Shown here piece by piece: positions 47,701 to 60,700 of a stretch of DNA of 64,000 bases (its first letter is position 1; each line of letters opens with the position of its first letter). Under the pieces are notes generated by a model, which was not told the DNA's origin, made no database searches, and saw only the letters and a program-made list of their open reading frames with translations. Source of the DNA: Rachycentron canadum (taxonomy: Eukaryota > Chordata > Actinopteri > Carangiformes > Rachycentridae). A program made the translations under genes and the position numbers. Location: positions 16,025,652 to 16,089,651 of the forward strand of contig CM076668.1 of NCBI GenBank assembly GCA_038496675.1, written 5' to 3'.

Positions 47701-50700
47701 TGGGAGGGAACCTACACAGGGAGAACATGCAAACTCCACACAGAAAGGACCCAGGCCCGGGTATCAAACCGTAACCTTCTTGACAGTGTTAACCACTGTT
47801 CCACCATGCCACCCATGTCTGAGAATTACACTTTAAAAAGTTAGGTCTTCACGGCCCCGTCCTTCGAAGGAAGCAGCCCTCGGCTCAGGACACATCTTTA
47901 GTCGAGTCCTGAAGAAAAGCTTTGAGGTACTTGCATCACTACATCTGTGTGACAGCTGTACCAAGCCTTTTATGTTTCCTGATCAAAAGTCGTAGTAGTC
48001 TTAGAAAACCTTTGTATTTTCAAAGTAAAGGCCTTTCAGTCAAGTAATACAATGCATTTAGCTTTCATTTACAGAGGTGTAAGAATTGTTCTCAGCTTGT
48101 GGAGGGGCATGTAGTCTGCTCACAAAAAACGCCCAAACTGATTTTCACACTTCATCCTGCACCGACTTGATGGGACATGTGCTTCAAAGCTAAGTTAAGA
48201 TTTGAAAGCAGGTGTAATGAAATTAAACACACTGAAGGATTTGGTGGCAGCTGTTTTTATTCTTATTCAGTGAGGAGTTTATGTTTATTTCATTCTTTAG
48301 TTGCACCAAATAATTTTTATACCAACGCTAGGTGAAATGACAATGTGTAATGTGAAAGGGTCGCTAGTAGTGATGAACCACATCCTCTCAGCTTTATGAG
48401 GCATTTTAGTGTCTTTCAGCTTGTTGTTTTGGTTTGGTTTTCAGCAAACAAGCTCCAACACCATATGCTACCTGCCCAGCTCTAAACAGCAAACAGACAA
48501 AGCAAAGGACGAGCTTGTGAAATAAAAGGAAGAAAATGGGTGTTCATGTTTATCTGTGTCTGAGGTTTGCTAATATCTTCACCATAACACCTTCATAACA
48601 TGATAATAAACTTTTAAATTCAGCGTGGGTCAACATTCACTGCTAACTGATAACTTTTCTTTAATGTAATTGGGACGTCGTAGCCCGAAGCTACATTTAT
48701 TTTAGATAGATTTGTTAACTGAGCTACACCAGCTGCTCCATTCGGGGGATTTTATCTCACCTCCCCAATCATGCCGTTCCAAATCCCACGGACCAGTTTG
48801 CCGTGTTTTCCGTTGGTGACCAGGTAGAGGTCGTAGGAGAACTTGATGGTGCGGGACAGCTTCTTCAGGATGTCTATGCAGAAACCCTTACAGCACAGCT
48901 TGGTGTAGGACTCTGCGTGACCGATGATGCTGTGTGAGAAGGAACGAGAAAAGGCAGAGTCATACCGTTTTGTCTCAACATCTCGTGATCAAAAAGCCTC
49001 TCTGGCAGCTGGGACTGCTGCTATCTTTAGCTCCTGTGATTCTTCTTTTTGTGTTTTGCTTTGTTTCAGGGGGGAGTGGGTGCTAAATAGTGGTGGGCTC
49101 TCGCGCTGACACTGACCGTCGCCTACGACAGCAAAGTGAAGGGCAGGCGATGGCTGGTTCATTAGCTAAAATCAATGTCTGTTAACAAGGTGTCTGTCAG
49201 AAAGACTGAGGAGACAACTAAAAATTGCAACACACACACACAAGCAGTGTGACATCGCCTTACAGTCAATGGTTGAGCAACTGTGGCCTCTAATCAAAGG
49301 CCATTAAGGTGTGCAGCATTTTGAGGGACGCACTCACTTCCTCTCTGTGGCCTTGTTACTTAATGGGGTGTAGAAGAAGAGAAGAGAAGGACAGGAAATG
49401 GTGAAAAATAATAGACTGAAAAACAAAGGAGAGCAGCTGCGAGCAACAGTGGACAATGAAAGTTATGAGGAGAAAAAACAAAGATGAAGTCGACACACTT
49501 CTTTTTTGCCTCTTCATCTATCCAGCTGCCAAAGTGGAGGCCTAAACTAAAGTGTGTGTGTGACTGAGATAACCTCAGCATGTCAGTGAGTCAGCAAAAG
49601 ATCTGAGGAACGATAGAGGGAGCATGTGAGCGAACAAGTGAGCAGGGATGAAAAAAAAAAGTCAAGCAGGTAATTAAGACTCATGTTGAATGTAAATGTT
49701 CGTTTTAGACAAATTTTGTCAGTGTTTTTGAAAGCCTCCCTTCTTCCACGGGAGTCAATAGCTCTGATAAACGCAGCGTTAATTAATTGCTGCAGGAGCT
49801 GGCCACCTGTCGTCATTATACACACTCCACTAACAATGAACACACACACAAAACGTACACAAACACACTTAAACTAGGCCGTGTCTCTCCATCTCGCAGA
49901 CAAACACATGCACACGTACACTACAGGATCCTCTGAGGATTAGCAGCAGTTGTGTTGTGCAGTGTGTTGTTCACAAAATGCCCAGAAACTAGTGCAGCGT
50001 GGAGGGAAGCACCATGAGGGAGTTGGACCAGAGAGAGCGAGAGAAAAGGAGTCTCGGTAGACAGGAAACACACGGCGAATAACCAGACGAAGCCCTGACA
50101 GAGCTTCAGTTTGGAGGGAAAAGAGGGCAAGACTAAAGGAGGACAGATTGAGGAGGAGGAGGAAGAGAAGGATGTTTGATATTACCACCACTGTGATCAC
50201 ATAGGAATGATGAGGATAGCACTAGGAAGTTAATGTGTAACAGTCACTGGGCTACAAATGCACACAACAAAATGTTATTAAATGTCTTCTTGATTATCCT
50301 TTTCATCATTTAGTCAATGAAAGGTGATGTTGTCAGATTCACAGATATACTGCAGCACACAACCCAAAGTACCTGGACATTATAACTGGAACTGCTCCTC
50401 TGGGAAGATTTTCCACCAGAGGCCACGGGGATGGGCACCCATTCAGCCATAAGTCCTCCAATTAATTGATAAAATACATCATTTGTAACTGCCCTTTAGA
50501 ACAAGACATAGAAGTATTTCCTGATCTGAACATAATTTCTCTGTGCAGTTACCAAAACTGGTGAAAAATACATCTGTTTTATGACATCACAACCCTGTGG
50601 TTAAGGTTTGGTTAGTTTCTGGCACAGATTTGACTTAAGTAAGGAAACATTATTGTTTATAGCTTAAAATGACTACTTTGTTAAAGGTACAGGAAATTTG

Positions 50701-51669
50701 TCATTGTGTTTACAGTGAATTGTGGTTGTGTAATGATTGTGGTCAAGCTTTAAAAACAGGGTTTGATACAGGAAACGGGTGATACTGTTTGACATGATTA
50801 AGATTTTTGGATTTATTGTCAAGTTGAAAGACAGAAAAGTTTTCCACAAACTGGAGCCATTAAGTTCAAAAGTCAGTACTTTCGAAAATATATAAAATAT
50901 ATAATGTAACATTCAATTTTGCAAAATTAATTAAAATAATTAAGAAACTTTAATAATGGACAAATTACATGCAATGCTAATGTTCGGTGCTAATGCAGGA
51001 AGTAGTAACTATGTCCTGTATGAAGCAATGAGTCGAGTTTGTCATAATCTAACAGTTCAATTTTTTTCAACTATTGTCACAATCTGCTAAAATTAACAAT
51101 TAGAAAAAATGTTTGGTGATTAAATTCCTGTAGTAATTTTTTAGTAATTATCATTACATTACTACACTGGTTTACATTTAACATCTGTTCACTGCATGTT
51201 TCTCTATCATTTAACCAGATTTTAGTGTGGAATTCCTGCTCTTAATCAACAGCTCAGCTTTCTGGCAAAAGAAGCCATCATCTGGGCAAAGAGAGGGTTT
51301 TTGATGAGCAAGACAAAAAGTTTTAATCATGCTAAACATCTGCTCTGCAAGGAAGCTGCTCAGACACAACAGAAAGATTAACTGATTTATATAGCAGCAG
51401 TCTTGTCTCCTTCTCTCTCCCTTCTCCCTTTTGTTGGTCACCATCCAAACAGGACATGCCAGCCAGAGAGAAATGGTGAAAGAGAAACAGAAAGAGGGTA
51501 ATATGGTATAACGGTGTACCATGCTATGACAGATGTCTCCATGTTGGACAGATAAATCTTCTTTACTGGCAATCAATGTGCCATCGCACCCAACAACCAC
51601 TGTTACATATTTCTCTCTGTAATTAATGTGCCAGCCATGGTCAGTTCTGCAATCTGCGTAAGCGATACA

Positions 51670-51724
<55 letters not shown>

Positions 51725-54700
51725 CCATTTCTCATTATATTTGTGGGGATCCTTCTTATAACACATACTCTAGCCCCTCAACCTAACACCTAGTCTTAAC
51801 CCTCAAACAGCATTTAAGTCCTCACAAAGTCAGACCCCACACATCTAATGGGTCCTCATTGTGCAGACCCCACAAATGTAGTAAAACAAGCCCACAAACA
51901 CACACATACACACAGGATTTATGTATTGCGGGGACCCTCCTCTTTTTCCTGTATTAGGGGGACCACATTTTTTCCACTTGTACAAGGTTACAACACAAAT
52001 ACTAACTACAAAAAAGATACACAGTGCAGGGAGCTTGAACACGTCTGTGAGACATTTGAGGGGGTTTTGTAAACACTGCCCCCGGGTGAGGATGAGGTCA
52101 CTGAGTTTCACACAGCAGCAGTAGAGGATTCACAGTTCCTCTTGAATGGTGCATCTGAGTCAATGTTTTACATCAAGCAATACCAGGCTGCACTAATTCT
52201 GCCATAAACTCAGAACCTGATAGTATAAACTCATTCATGTAATATGTTTTCTAGATGTTTCCCATCGTTTTCAGTCGTTATGCTAAGCTACGCTAAGATA
52301 AGCTATGAAACCTGTTTACTCTGTTGTTTCTGACCAACAAATTTCTTTGGCTGTATGAAGTAGGAGCTTCAGATTAACTCCAGCTCACGCCCTTTAGATG
52401 AGGTTATGTTGCTTATCTTTAAATAATAATGTTCATCTGTATTGTCCCTGTAGAATAAACAAATAAATAAAAAAGTAATTACAAACCAAGTAAGAGAATG
52501 AGGTGCAATCAAAGCCTCTTTTGACATAAATCAGTGTTATTGTGTTCCCTCTCTTCTTTGCAAAAGTATTTGGCGCTCAAGGACACTTCATGACCATAAA
52601 CACTGTTCAGCTGCTGACGATCCACATTTCCATAAAAATATATGTTAAATAAAAATTGAGGTACTTTATCTGATTGAAGCAGTGATTGCCTCTGATTTTC
52701 AAATATATCTTTCGCAAATTATTGTCAACTTGTTTAATTGCAACACAAACTTATCTGTAAAAGTTGTGTTGGCTGCATGTTCAGTGTGGCTCTACCTTGC
52801 TGCAGGTAAGCAATGTGGCAGCATGAATACATAGTAACATGATGAAGAGAGAAACTCCTCCAGTGAGAATTAAGTTGGAAATAACAAACCTCCAGTGTGA
52901 AGTGAAGGTGTCACAGTGGGTGAGGGCTGGGGTGAGGAAAAGTCTTTTTCCAACAGCAAGAAAACATCGGCACACAGAAAAAAAAGTGTGTGTAAAGACC
53001 TTAAAATAAATTACCAAACCAGTGCAGTGACATGTGGCAGGTTAGACAGAAGTACATGAAGTCTGGCTTTTTACTCAGCAAACTAATTCAAAAGAAAAGA
53101 CAAATTCATGATGAGGTATCTGTACATCCACATACCAGAATGTAGTAGAAGAATTCATTGCATGTATTGAATATACAGACATAAAGACAAAGCTTTTAGA
53201 AACACAGAAACCATAAATAAAACACAAACCATAAAAGATTCACTGATATAAATCATAGTAATAACATACATGAATTAATTTAACACCTCACAGATCAAGG
53301 AAAGAAAGATACTAACGTGTGCGATTTGAAACCTATATACACTTCTCACTGATTATTGAGTAGTAGTAGGTTTCATGAATCACAGATGAGTTTGGGTAAA
53401 AGTGTATTAGTCCTGGTTTGAGCCTGAATTTTCATCTCAAATGGACATACATATTGATTTTAGTTGGATATCAAAACAACGAAAACTCAAGAAGGCTGGT
53501 GAAGTGTAGCTGACATGTAAATTATATTGTGTGTAAAAGTGCTGATCAGCGACAGGAGAGGACTGTCACCGGTTTTAAATGAGGAGGATGTTTCCCAGTC
53601 GTATAATGTGTTTTGTCAGAGCGGGAACCATAAAGTTAAGCCGACAGAGCAGTTGATACTTTGCCGTAAATCTAATGGCAGATCTGACAGACTAGTATTT
53701 TTTATTGTCTGTGTTAGTTTGAACATAATGAAGACATTGTGCATTCCTGGTGAGCACCAGTTGTAGGCAGTCAGAGGTAATAGCTGTTTAATGACTGTTT
53801 TCTGCCATGCTGCGATCCGAGTTTGACACCGGAGGTGTGTTTTTAAAGTGCTTAGACACTCAGCACACACAATTACTCTGTGTTTAATGAAGTGAAGTGG
53901 TTTGCAGTGTCTACTCAGAACTAAACTAGGGCAGGGAAACGGAGAGGGAGGGTGCAGATGTCAGCGAGTAGCACTGGGTGTTATTTAAACGTTTCAACAC
54001 TGGTGCCAACACAATACCTGATTTTCTGTGCCAATACCAAAATGATCCTTTACTTTGAAAAATATGATATCAATCTAAAATCCTTAATCAACAAAGGTCA
54101 ACATGGATGAGAAGCCCTGGAGGTGCTCAGAGTCAATGAGTTTTCAATCATTGATCTGCTGTTTAAATGAGCTATGTTTTCTCTGCTGCTGAACATCTGG
54201 GAGCAACGAGCGCTTGGGCCATTTTTGCCTTTACAAGTCCACAGGTCATAAATGCATTATGACCTCTGAACAGCACTGCACCTTGGGGGCAGAGTGGAGG
54301 AGATAGTGAGAAACTGACAGTGATGAGATGGGCAGGGGCTAGCTGGTTAGCATACTAATTTCAGTAGAGGAAGAAACTAGTTAGAAACAAGAGATAACGT
54401 TGGTGTTGCAGAATTTGCAATGTTTCTTCTGGATTGGTAAGTGAACAGCTCTTAATGCTAACATTGGCCAAGTAGCATTAGTATAACATACAAATAGCTC
54501 CATTAAAGGCAACAGGGCAAACTGACTCTGGGCAGACACACAACAAGACACACAACGCGCTGGCTGGTTTGTGTGAAGCTACCACAAACAGTTTTATCTT
54601 AAAGTCCCTTGAAATCAAGATTTCACTTCACGACATCCTCCTTCCCTTTTGAGGTTTTATAAGTATCAGTACATGCTAGCCGTTCCTGTTTCCATTCATT

Positions 54701-57700
54701 CTTCTAAGCTAAGCTAACTGACCTCTAATATTAGTGGACAGACATGAGAGTAGCATGTGCCAGTTTTTGGTAGCTGTGTGCATCTGTTTATTTTATTTTA
54801 TACATCGTCTGCATGTATGTGCAGATGTAAAAAGGTGGGCGTGTGTCCATTGCTGTCCATACCTCTCTGTGTGATTGGACTGGCGCCTGCAGGGCACCGT
54901 GTTGCGGACACACGTGCCAGTTCCCGGGTCCACGTTCTCGACCATGACGAAGGGATGCTCCTCCAGCGTTGCCACAGTCAGGTGACGGTCGTCAGAGACG
55001 TGCTCCAGGAAGCTGCCATACCGAGGCCAGACTGGGTAGCGAACCTGGAGGATCCCACGAGCGTATGTACCGACCTGGAGAGGGGAGGTGGGAGACAGAA
55101 AGTGCTCGGTATCGTGGACATGTAAGTTTGAATCTCAACCGTGACCTTCACTTCACGTCAAACCCTTATCTCTTCACCTGTTTTGTCTTTCCTGACTTCA
55201 CATGATTTTTTAAAAAGGAAAATTAGCATGAGCTGACCTGGAGGAAGAGGATTAGAAGATAAAAGGAGAGTTCATCAATGCATACTGAGCAGACTTAAAA
55301 GTCTTTGAGTTAGACAAAAAAAAAAGCCAGAAACTAATACAAAGAGCAAACCAACTGCATCACATTAATAATACATGCCAGCGTGTGTTGCCTTCAATCC
55401 ATGTTCATTTTGTTGACTGATTATTCAATTATTAATTTTCTTTTTTCCAACTGAAGAAACAAATTGAAATGTCATTGCTCATAAATGGGAACTGTTCAAG
55501 TGATTAGTGCTGTTTATTATATGTCGTTTTCTGTCTTTGTGTGTTTAAAATATTTGCTGTGTTTGTCAAATGACTTTCATAATGAAAGATATTATGTTTT
55601 TGAGCTAAAAAAAAGCCTTTTAAAATGAAATACATCCACACACAGGGAAGCTGTCAGGTGATATTATACTCCAGCAGTAACTATTGAAAAAGAAAAAGCA
55701 ACAGATTGAGTTTTTTTAATGTCAAATGGAGCAACTTGGGACTAGAATTGCTGTATAATGTCACATCACACAAAGAATAATCCCATCGAAGTCTGCACTA
55801 AGCTCAGTGAAGCCCTCTCTCTGTGAGAACCAGGACTGTTTGTCATATCAACCAACCTAATGAGCCATACTGAGCTCAGCCTGCACTGACTTACTGCATG
55901 TGAAACTCGGTCCCTCACAGCTTTAATGAGACCTCTTCCTACCTCTTACACCAAGACCTGATTTGTTCTTCGGCTCACTCGTGCTAATGCTCTTCCTTCG
56001 TCATACATGGGTGATTTACAAATCCGCATCTGAAGGTAAATGTGTGATGTGTGCGTCGGTGATTTGTTTCTCTGCGCCATCTGTGAATCACACAGATGCC
56101 AGTTGTGACGATCAATCATTTCAATTCGTCTTTTATGGGATTCTCGTGTGTTTTATCTTCTCATCGAGCATCTTAAGCAGGAGCTGTTGTTCTCTCACGA
56201 TGAACATCACTGTTGCTGATTAATGGATGTTATTATATTTGTATTATTTAATGATTTTTTTAAAAATGAGGAATAGAGCAGCGGATACTGGAAATCAGAA
56301 GAACAGGGTTTGTCCAAGTTTTTTTTTTTTTTATGGCCTTATAAACTAAATTAGATTTTCCAAACTCATTTCAAAATTATTCCTCATGACACCTTATTTT
56401 TGGTGATGTTGTTATGTAATTTTCTCATAAACCCTCAACCTCATGACCCCAGAGTACAGAACAGGTCAGATCCACCCCTCTTCTCTTTTAAACAGGGTTT
56501 CTTCTGGTTTCAAAAAACCAAGATGGCTGACGGACAACTTGCAAATGTGAAACTTCAGTTCGCAAACTAATGGGTGACGTCACGTTTGCCACTTGGACCA
56601 TTAGCAGTTAATTTCATTCAGTCATGACAGGATCAATATATCCCTAGATAGTTTTAAAATATTCATTCAGATTAATTACATAATTGCCATAATTACAGTT
56701 AAATAAAAAAAAAAATACAAACAGATTACGCTTTTCCTCTTAATTTTTTTCTCACAAAATCTAAATTGCCTAAAATTAACTTCTCTGTGCATCACTGATT
56801 CTAGGTTTCACCAAGCTCTTTCACATGGGAGTGCATCCAGATTACTTTCCTTAAAGAGGTACTTCAATCATCCAGTATGGCTCTTTATACAGAATAATAG
56901 AAACATGGCCAAAATGAAAGTGGAGTTTGAGTCAAGGTCCAGTAACAACAGATCCTACAATTTTCTGCAATGCAACTCAGAAGTATCTTTTCATTAGACC
57001 ACAACTCTAATACCTCACATCTCCAGTTTATAATGCAAACACATTAGCAAACAAGAGTTGCATATTTACACATCAAACAGATGCAGAGCAGCATTGGCAT
57101 TCATTCATTCAATCATGAATGAAAGTCCAATATTCACTGTCCCTCTACACCAACCTCTGAGGGGAGTGGTGACAGGAAACCCAAACAGTAAAGGTGTGGG
57201 TGGTAAAACCAAAACAATGAGCTGAAAGATGCTAAAATGCTCTGCAGAGCTAAATGGAACTGAAGAGTTGGGTGATGATAATCAGTGAGCAACACAACTA
57301 CGTAACCACATTGTGATTGGAGTGAACGTTAATGTAAAAAAAAGTCATTAGTGCAGCTTTAAACTTTTTACCCTGTGGCTCAGGTGGAAACATACGAACA
57401 AAAATTATGGGGAAACTAGGAATTGGGCCCAATGCAGGAAGAGGACTTTCCTGTCCGAAATGTCACCCAGCAGCACTCCTCAGAAACAAAATCATGTTAA
57501 ATTGTCAGGGTGTCACAGTGTAGAAGACAGACTTGAAAAGAGCAAGTACACCACAACCTGTCATCATTATGGATGAGCTACATGACATGGGGGGGGGGGG
57601 CGCGACAGATCAGGTTGTAATGAGACAGAAAAGGAGTAAGGATTCAGAATTTGGATGCACGTACAGTATCTTGTTCTCGGTGATGTCCTGTTGTCAATAG

Positions 57701-60700
57701 TGCGCATGCGAACAGGCTAGTGGCTGCACAAAGCGCGACTTTAACACATACGAACCAAACCCCACAATTACATGTCCATGTTCATACACACACGCATACA
57801 TACACACCAGCCAGGAGGTGACATTGATAAAGTAGGTTGGTCTTTCCAGGGCAGAAATAAATGAGTTCAACTGTAGCTGTGAGATTACGTTCAGGTCTCT
57901 TTGTGTTGTCGCACTTTTTCAATACACCCTCAGGCTTCGAAGAGTGTGTGTGTGTGTGTGTTTGTGTGTGTGTAAAATGGAGTGAAAATACTCAACAAAA
58001 TTGCAAGGCATGGTGATGATGAAATAGGAGTAAGAGAAGGGTCTGCGGGGTTCTGCAGGAAACACACAGACACACAATATTATTGATTTGAAATTACGAC
58101 TACACTCGTACCTTCAAATATCACCAGGGTTTATTTTGTGATCACTTGTTCAAGCTTCGATTTTTAATATATCCACTTTCCCTTCACCAGCCTTTTGGTT
58201 CCTGCTTTTCTCAAAATCCACCTTGACATCATAAAGCAGTGTAAACTCACTGCTTCTGAGCAAATGAAAGAACATATGATATATGTAGGTTAAAGGCGAA
58301 TCTGACAGGTGAGCGGGTCTGTCTGCCGTAACACTTGTCAAATCAGTCAAATCTAAACACACAGGTACGATACATGTGTTTTTAGATTCAGCCTGACTGA
58401 CACTTCCTGTTGCTCATAATCTCTGGTGTCTATTGCAATAGAAATCTGTCACATCATAGAGAAAAAAAGAGAAGCATGACATCTTTAAGTTTTCTTCAGT
58501 ATTGCTGTGACCCAGTACTGAGGCTCAGTCCAGCGGCCTGGGTTCGATGTGGACTCTGGCCCTTTGCTGCTTGTTATCCCTTCTCTCTCATCCTTAACTT
58601 CCATGTTTGTCACTGTCCTTATCATAATAAAATCAAAAATGTTTTTTTGGGGAGGAAAGTAATCTTACAGTTGTTTTTACAGCCGCGGATACATTACCAA
58701 CAGCTAGTTCTGCAAATAGCTGACTCTGCTTATTTTGAATGGTGCTAATTTGCCTAAATGTAAACAAATATGAGCTTTAAAAAAAAAAAAAAAAACAGTC
58801 ATAAACTTGGGAATCAGTGATTGGAGTAAGAAGGAAGATGTGCAGATTCTGGTCTTTGAAATAAAGTCTCTAATTTAGTGTGTAAATCATGGTGTTATAC
58901 AAGAAACAGCAGTGGTCTGGACCGTGTCATGATTTGTTAGAGTGGGTTGTTAAATGATGCACAGTCTGCATAGCGTTTGTTTCTCTGTGTATATGTGTTG
59001 TGGTTTGGGGGGGAAAAACATCTTTAGATATTATCCATTAATCTGCTTAATCAGGAATCAATGTGGTTTGAACAGCGACAACCACTGAACTGTTATCAGG
59101 TTTTGATTTGAATATTGCTAAAGTCCACAGGACTGAAGTCGAGGTCTCCTTTTCTATTTGTGGCAGTATGTTTTTGTGATTCAGCTTTTCTGCTGCTCAG
59201 TACCTTGTCCCAGAGTCGCTCCCGGTCCAGAGCGATGATGACCATGGAGGGGTTTGAGAGGAAGCCTTGGTTGTTGAACGACAAATCTCTTCTTTCCCAC
59301 GTCACGTTCAACATGTGCCTGCAACTCCCAGACACGCAAACTCTTCAGCACATATAGTGAAAGTATATAGTGTGCAATCAAGGAACTTTGATTCTACATC
59401 ACAGGAGAATTTGCATATTCACGTCAACTGATAAACACACATAATGATCACCTCCTAATTAAACCTAAAGCTCCCCTGGGAGGCCTTAATCTAATGTGGG
59501 AGACTGGAAGCAGCTCATTAGGGGATGATAGAGGCAGCTGAGTGGTGCAGGGCAATGTGTTCCTACTGAGTGATTTCACTGATACGTCCGTGACAGACTG
59601 GGCTGTGAATCATGAATCCAGGTAATTTTGCACTTCAGACCTAATGCAAAAGAAGCTCACGTGAGAGACGTGAAAAGCTACAGCTTTACTCTTCTCACTA
59701 TGCATCAGTAGTGATCCCTAAATTGTCAAATATAATAAATTGAACTTATGTTTAGGCAATGAAGCTATGCCTCACCTGAACAGAGTATTGTTGTCTGAGT
59801 GTTTTGCCGGCTTGTTGCAGTCGCCATGTCCCTCAGGAATAAAACCATACTGCTTCTTGAAGCTTTCAGCCCCTTTGGCTACGATGGCAACTCCCTCTCT
59901 CACCCTCTGCCGCAAACTTTTCCTCCACTGGTCTGTTATTACACCAATCACACCAACAGGGAAGCTGACAGGTGGAGGGCTGTCGGGGTCGCCCACGGCC
60001 AGGCTGGGGAGGATCCAGATGTAGCCTGGCCCCAGCAGGCCCACCTCAGCTGCCTGTTGGAACAAGTATTGCGCCTCTTCATAGGAGCAATATGCAAGCA
60101 GGACCTGAGAGTCCACCTGCAGACAGAAACCACAGTCTCTCAGCCTAAACATGCAGCGCTACTGTAGGTCACCAGTAACTCCTTTCAAAGTCAGCATAGC
60201 TATAACATGGCGAGAGTCATCTTTATCAAATGGGGCTTTAAAATAATTATAATGAAATGAAATGAAAGACTGCATCATACAAACAAGTTCTTATGTGGAC
60301 CTCCCCTTTTGAAATATTTGTAATACTTACACCCAAAAACTGCTATTGTAGGCTAACTTAAAGCTAAAGCTAAATTATATTTCACACATAATAAACAAAT
60401 TATGTTTGGCTAAATAAAACAAACGTTTACAAAGACAAAGTCATGAGTGAAGTTTTAATGGTGTAGCCCAATTTGTAAGGACTTCACACTCAAACTTAGT
60501 GATAGATTTATGAACAGAGGGTGGAGCCCAACCCATGAGACATAATTCTTATCGTACCTGCTGCAGCATGCGCTTGGTCCTCGCGTCATTGGCCCCAACA
60601 GACATTTCCAGAGTCAAAATATCCTGTAGATTCCACATGAAATAGGATGTATCTGTATAGGACTGAACTATATCCACAAAGGTGTCGTATCCTGGCAGCA

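Larger units (their letters stand above)
48930..54862 (-). other. grin2c 5.9-kb intron, non-coding
   Basis: The largest intron fully inside the window. It contains the (AC)n array at 51674, the associated repeat to 52080, repeat fragments near 52250 and 54690, and fold-back copy 5. No antisense or nested gene recognised. Confidence 0.6.
55075..59203 (-). other. grin2c 4.1-kb intron, non-coding
   Basis: It contains the repeats at 56440 and 57190, the poly-G run at 57589, an impure GT stretch at 57946-57972, and a poly-A run at 58778-58795. The 112-residue frame at 58410-58748 has no recognisable protein features. Confidence 0.6.

Noticed and set aside
59740..60167. 94- and 122-residue plus-strand frames
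   Set aside because: Antisense shadows of the 341-base ATD exon.
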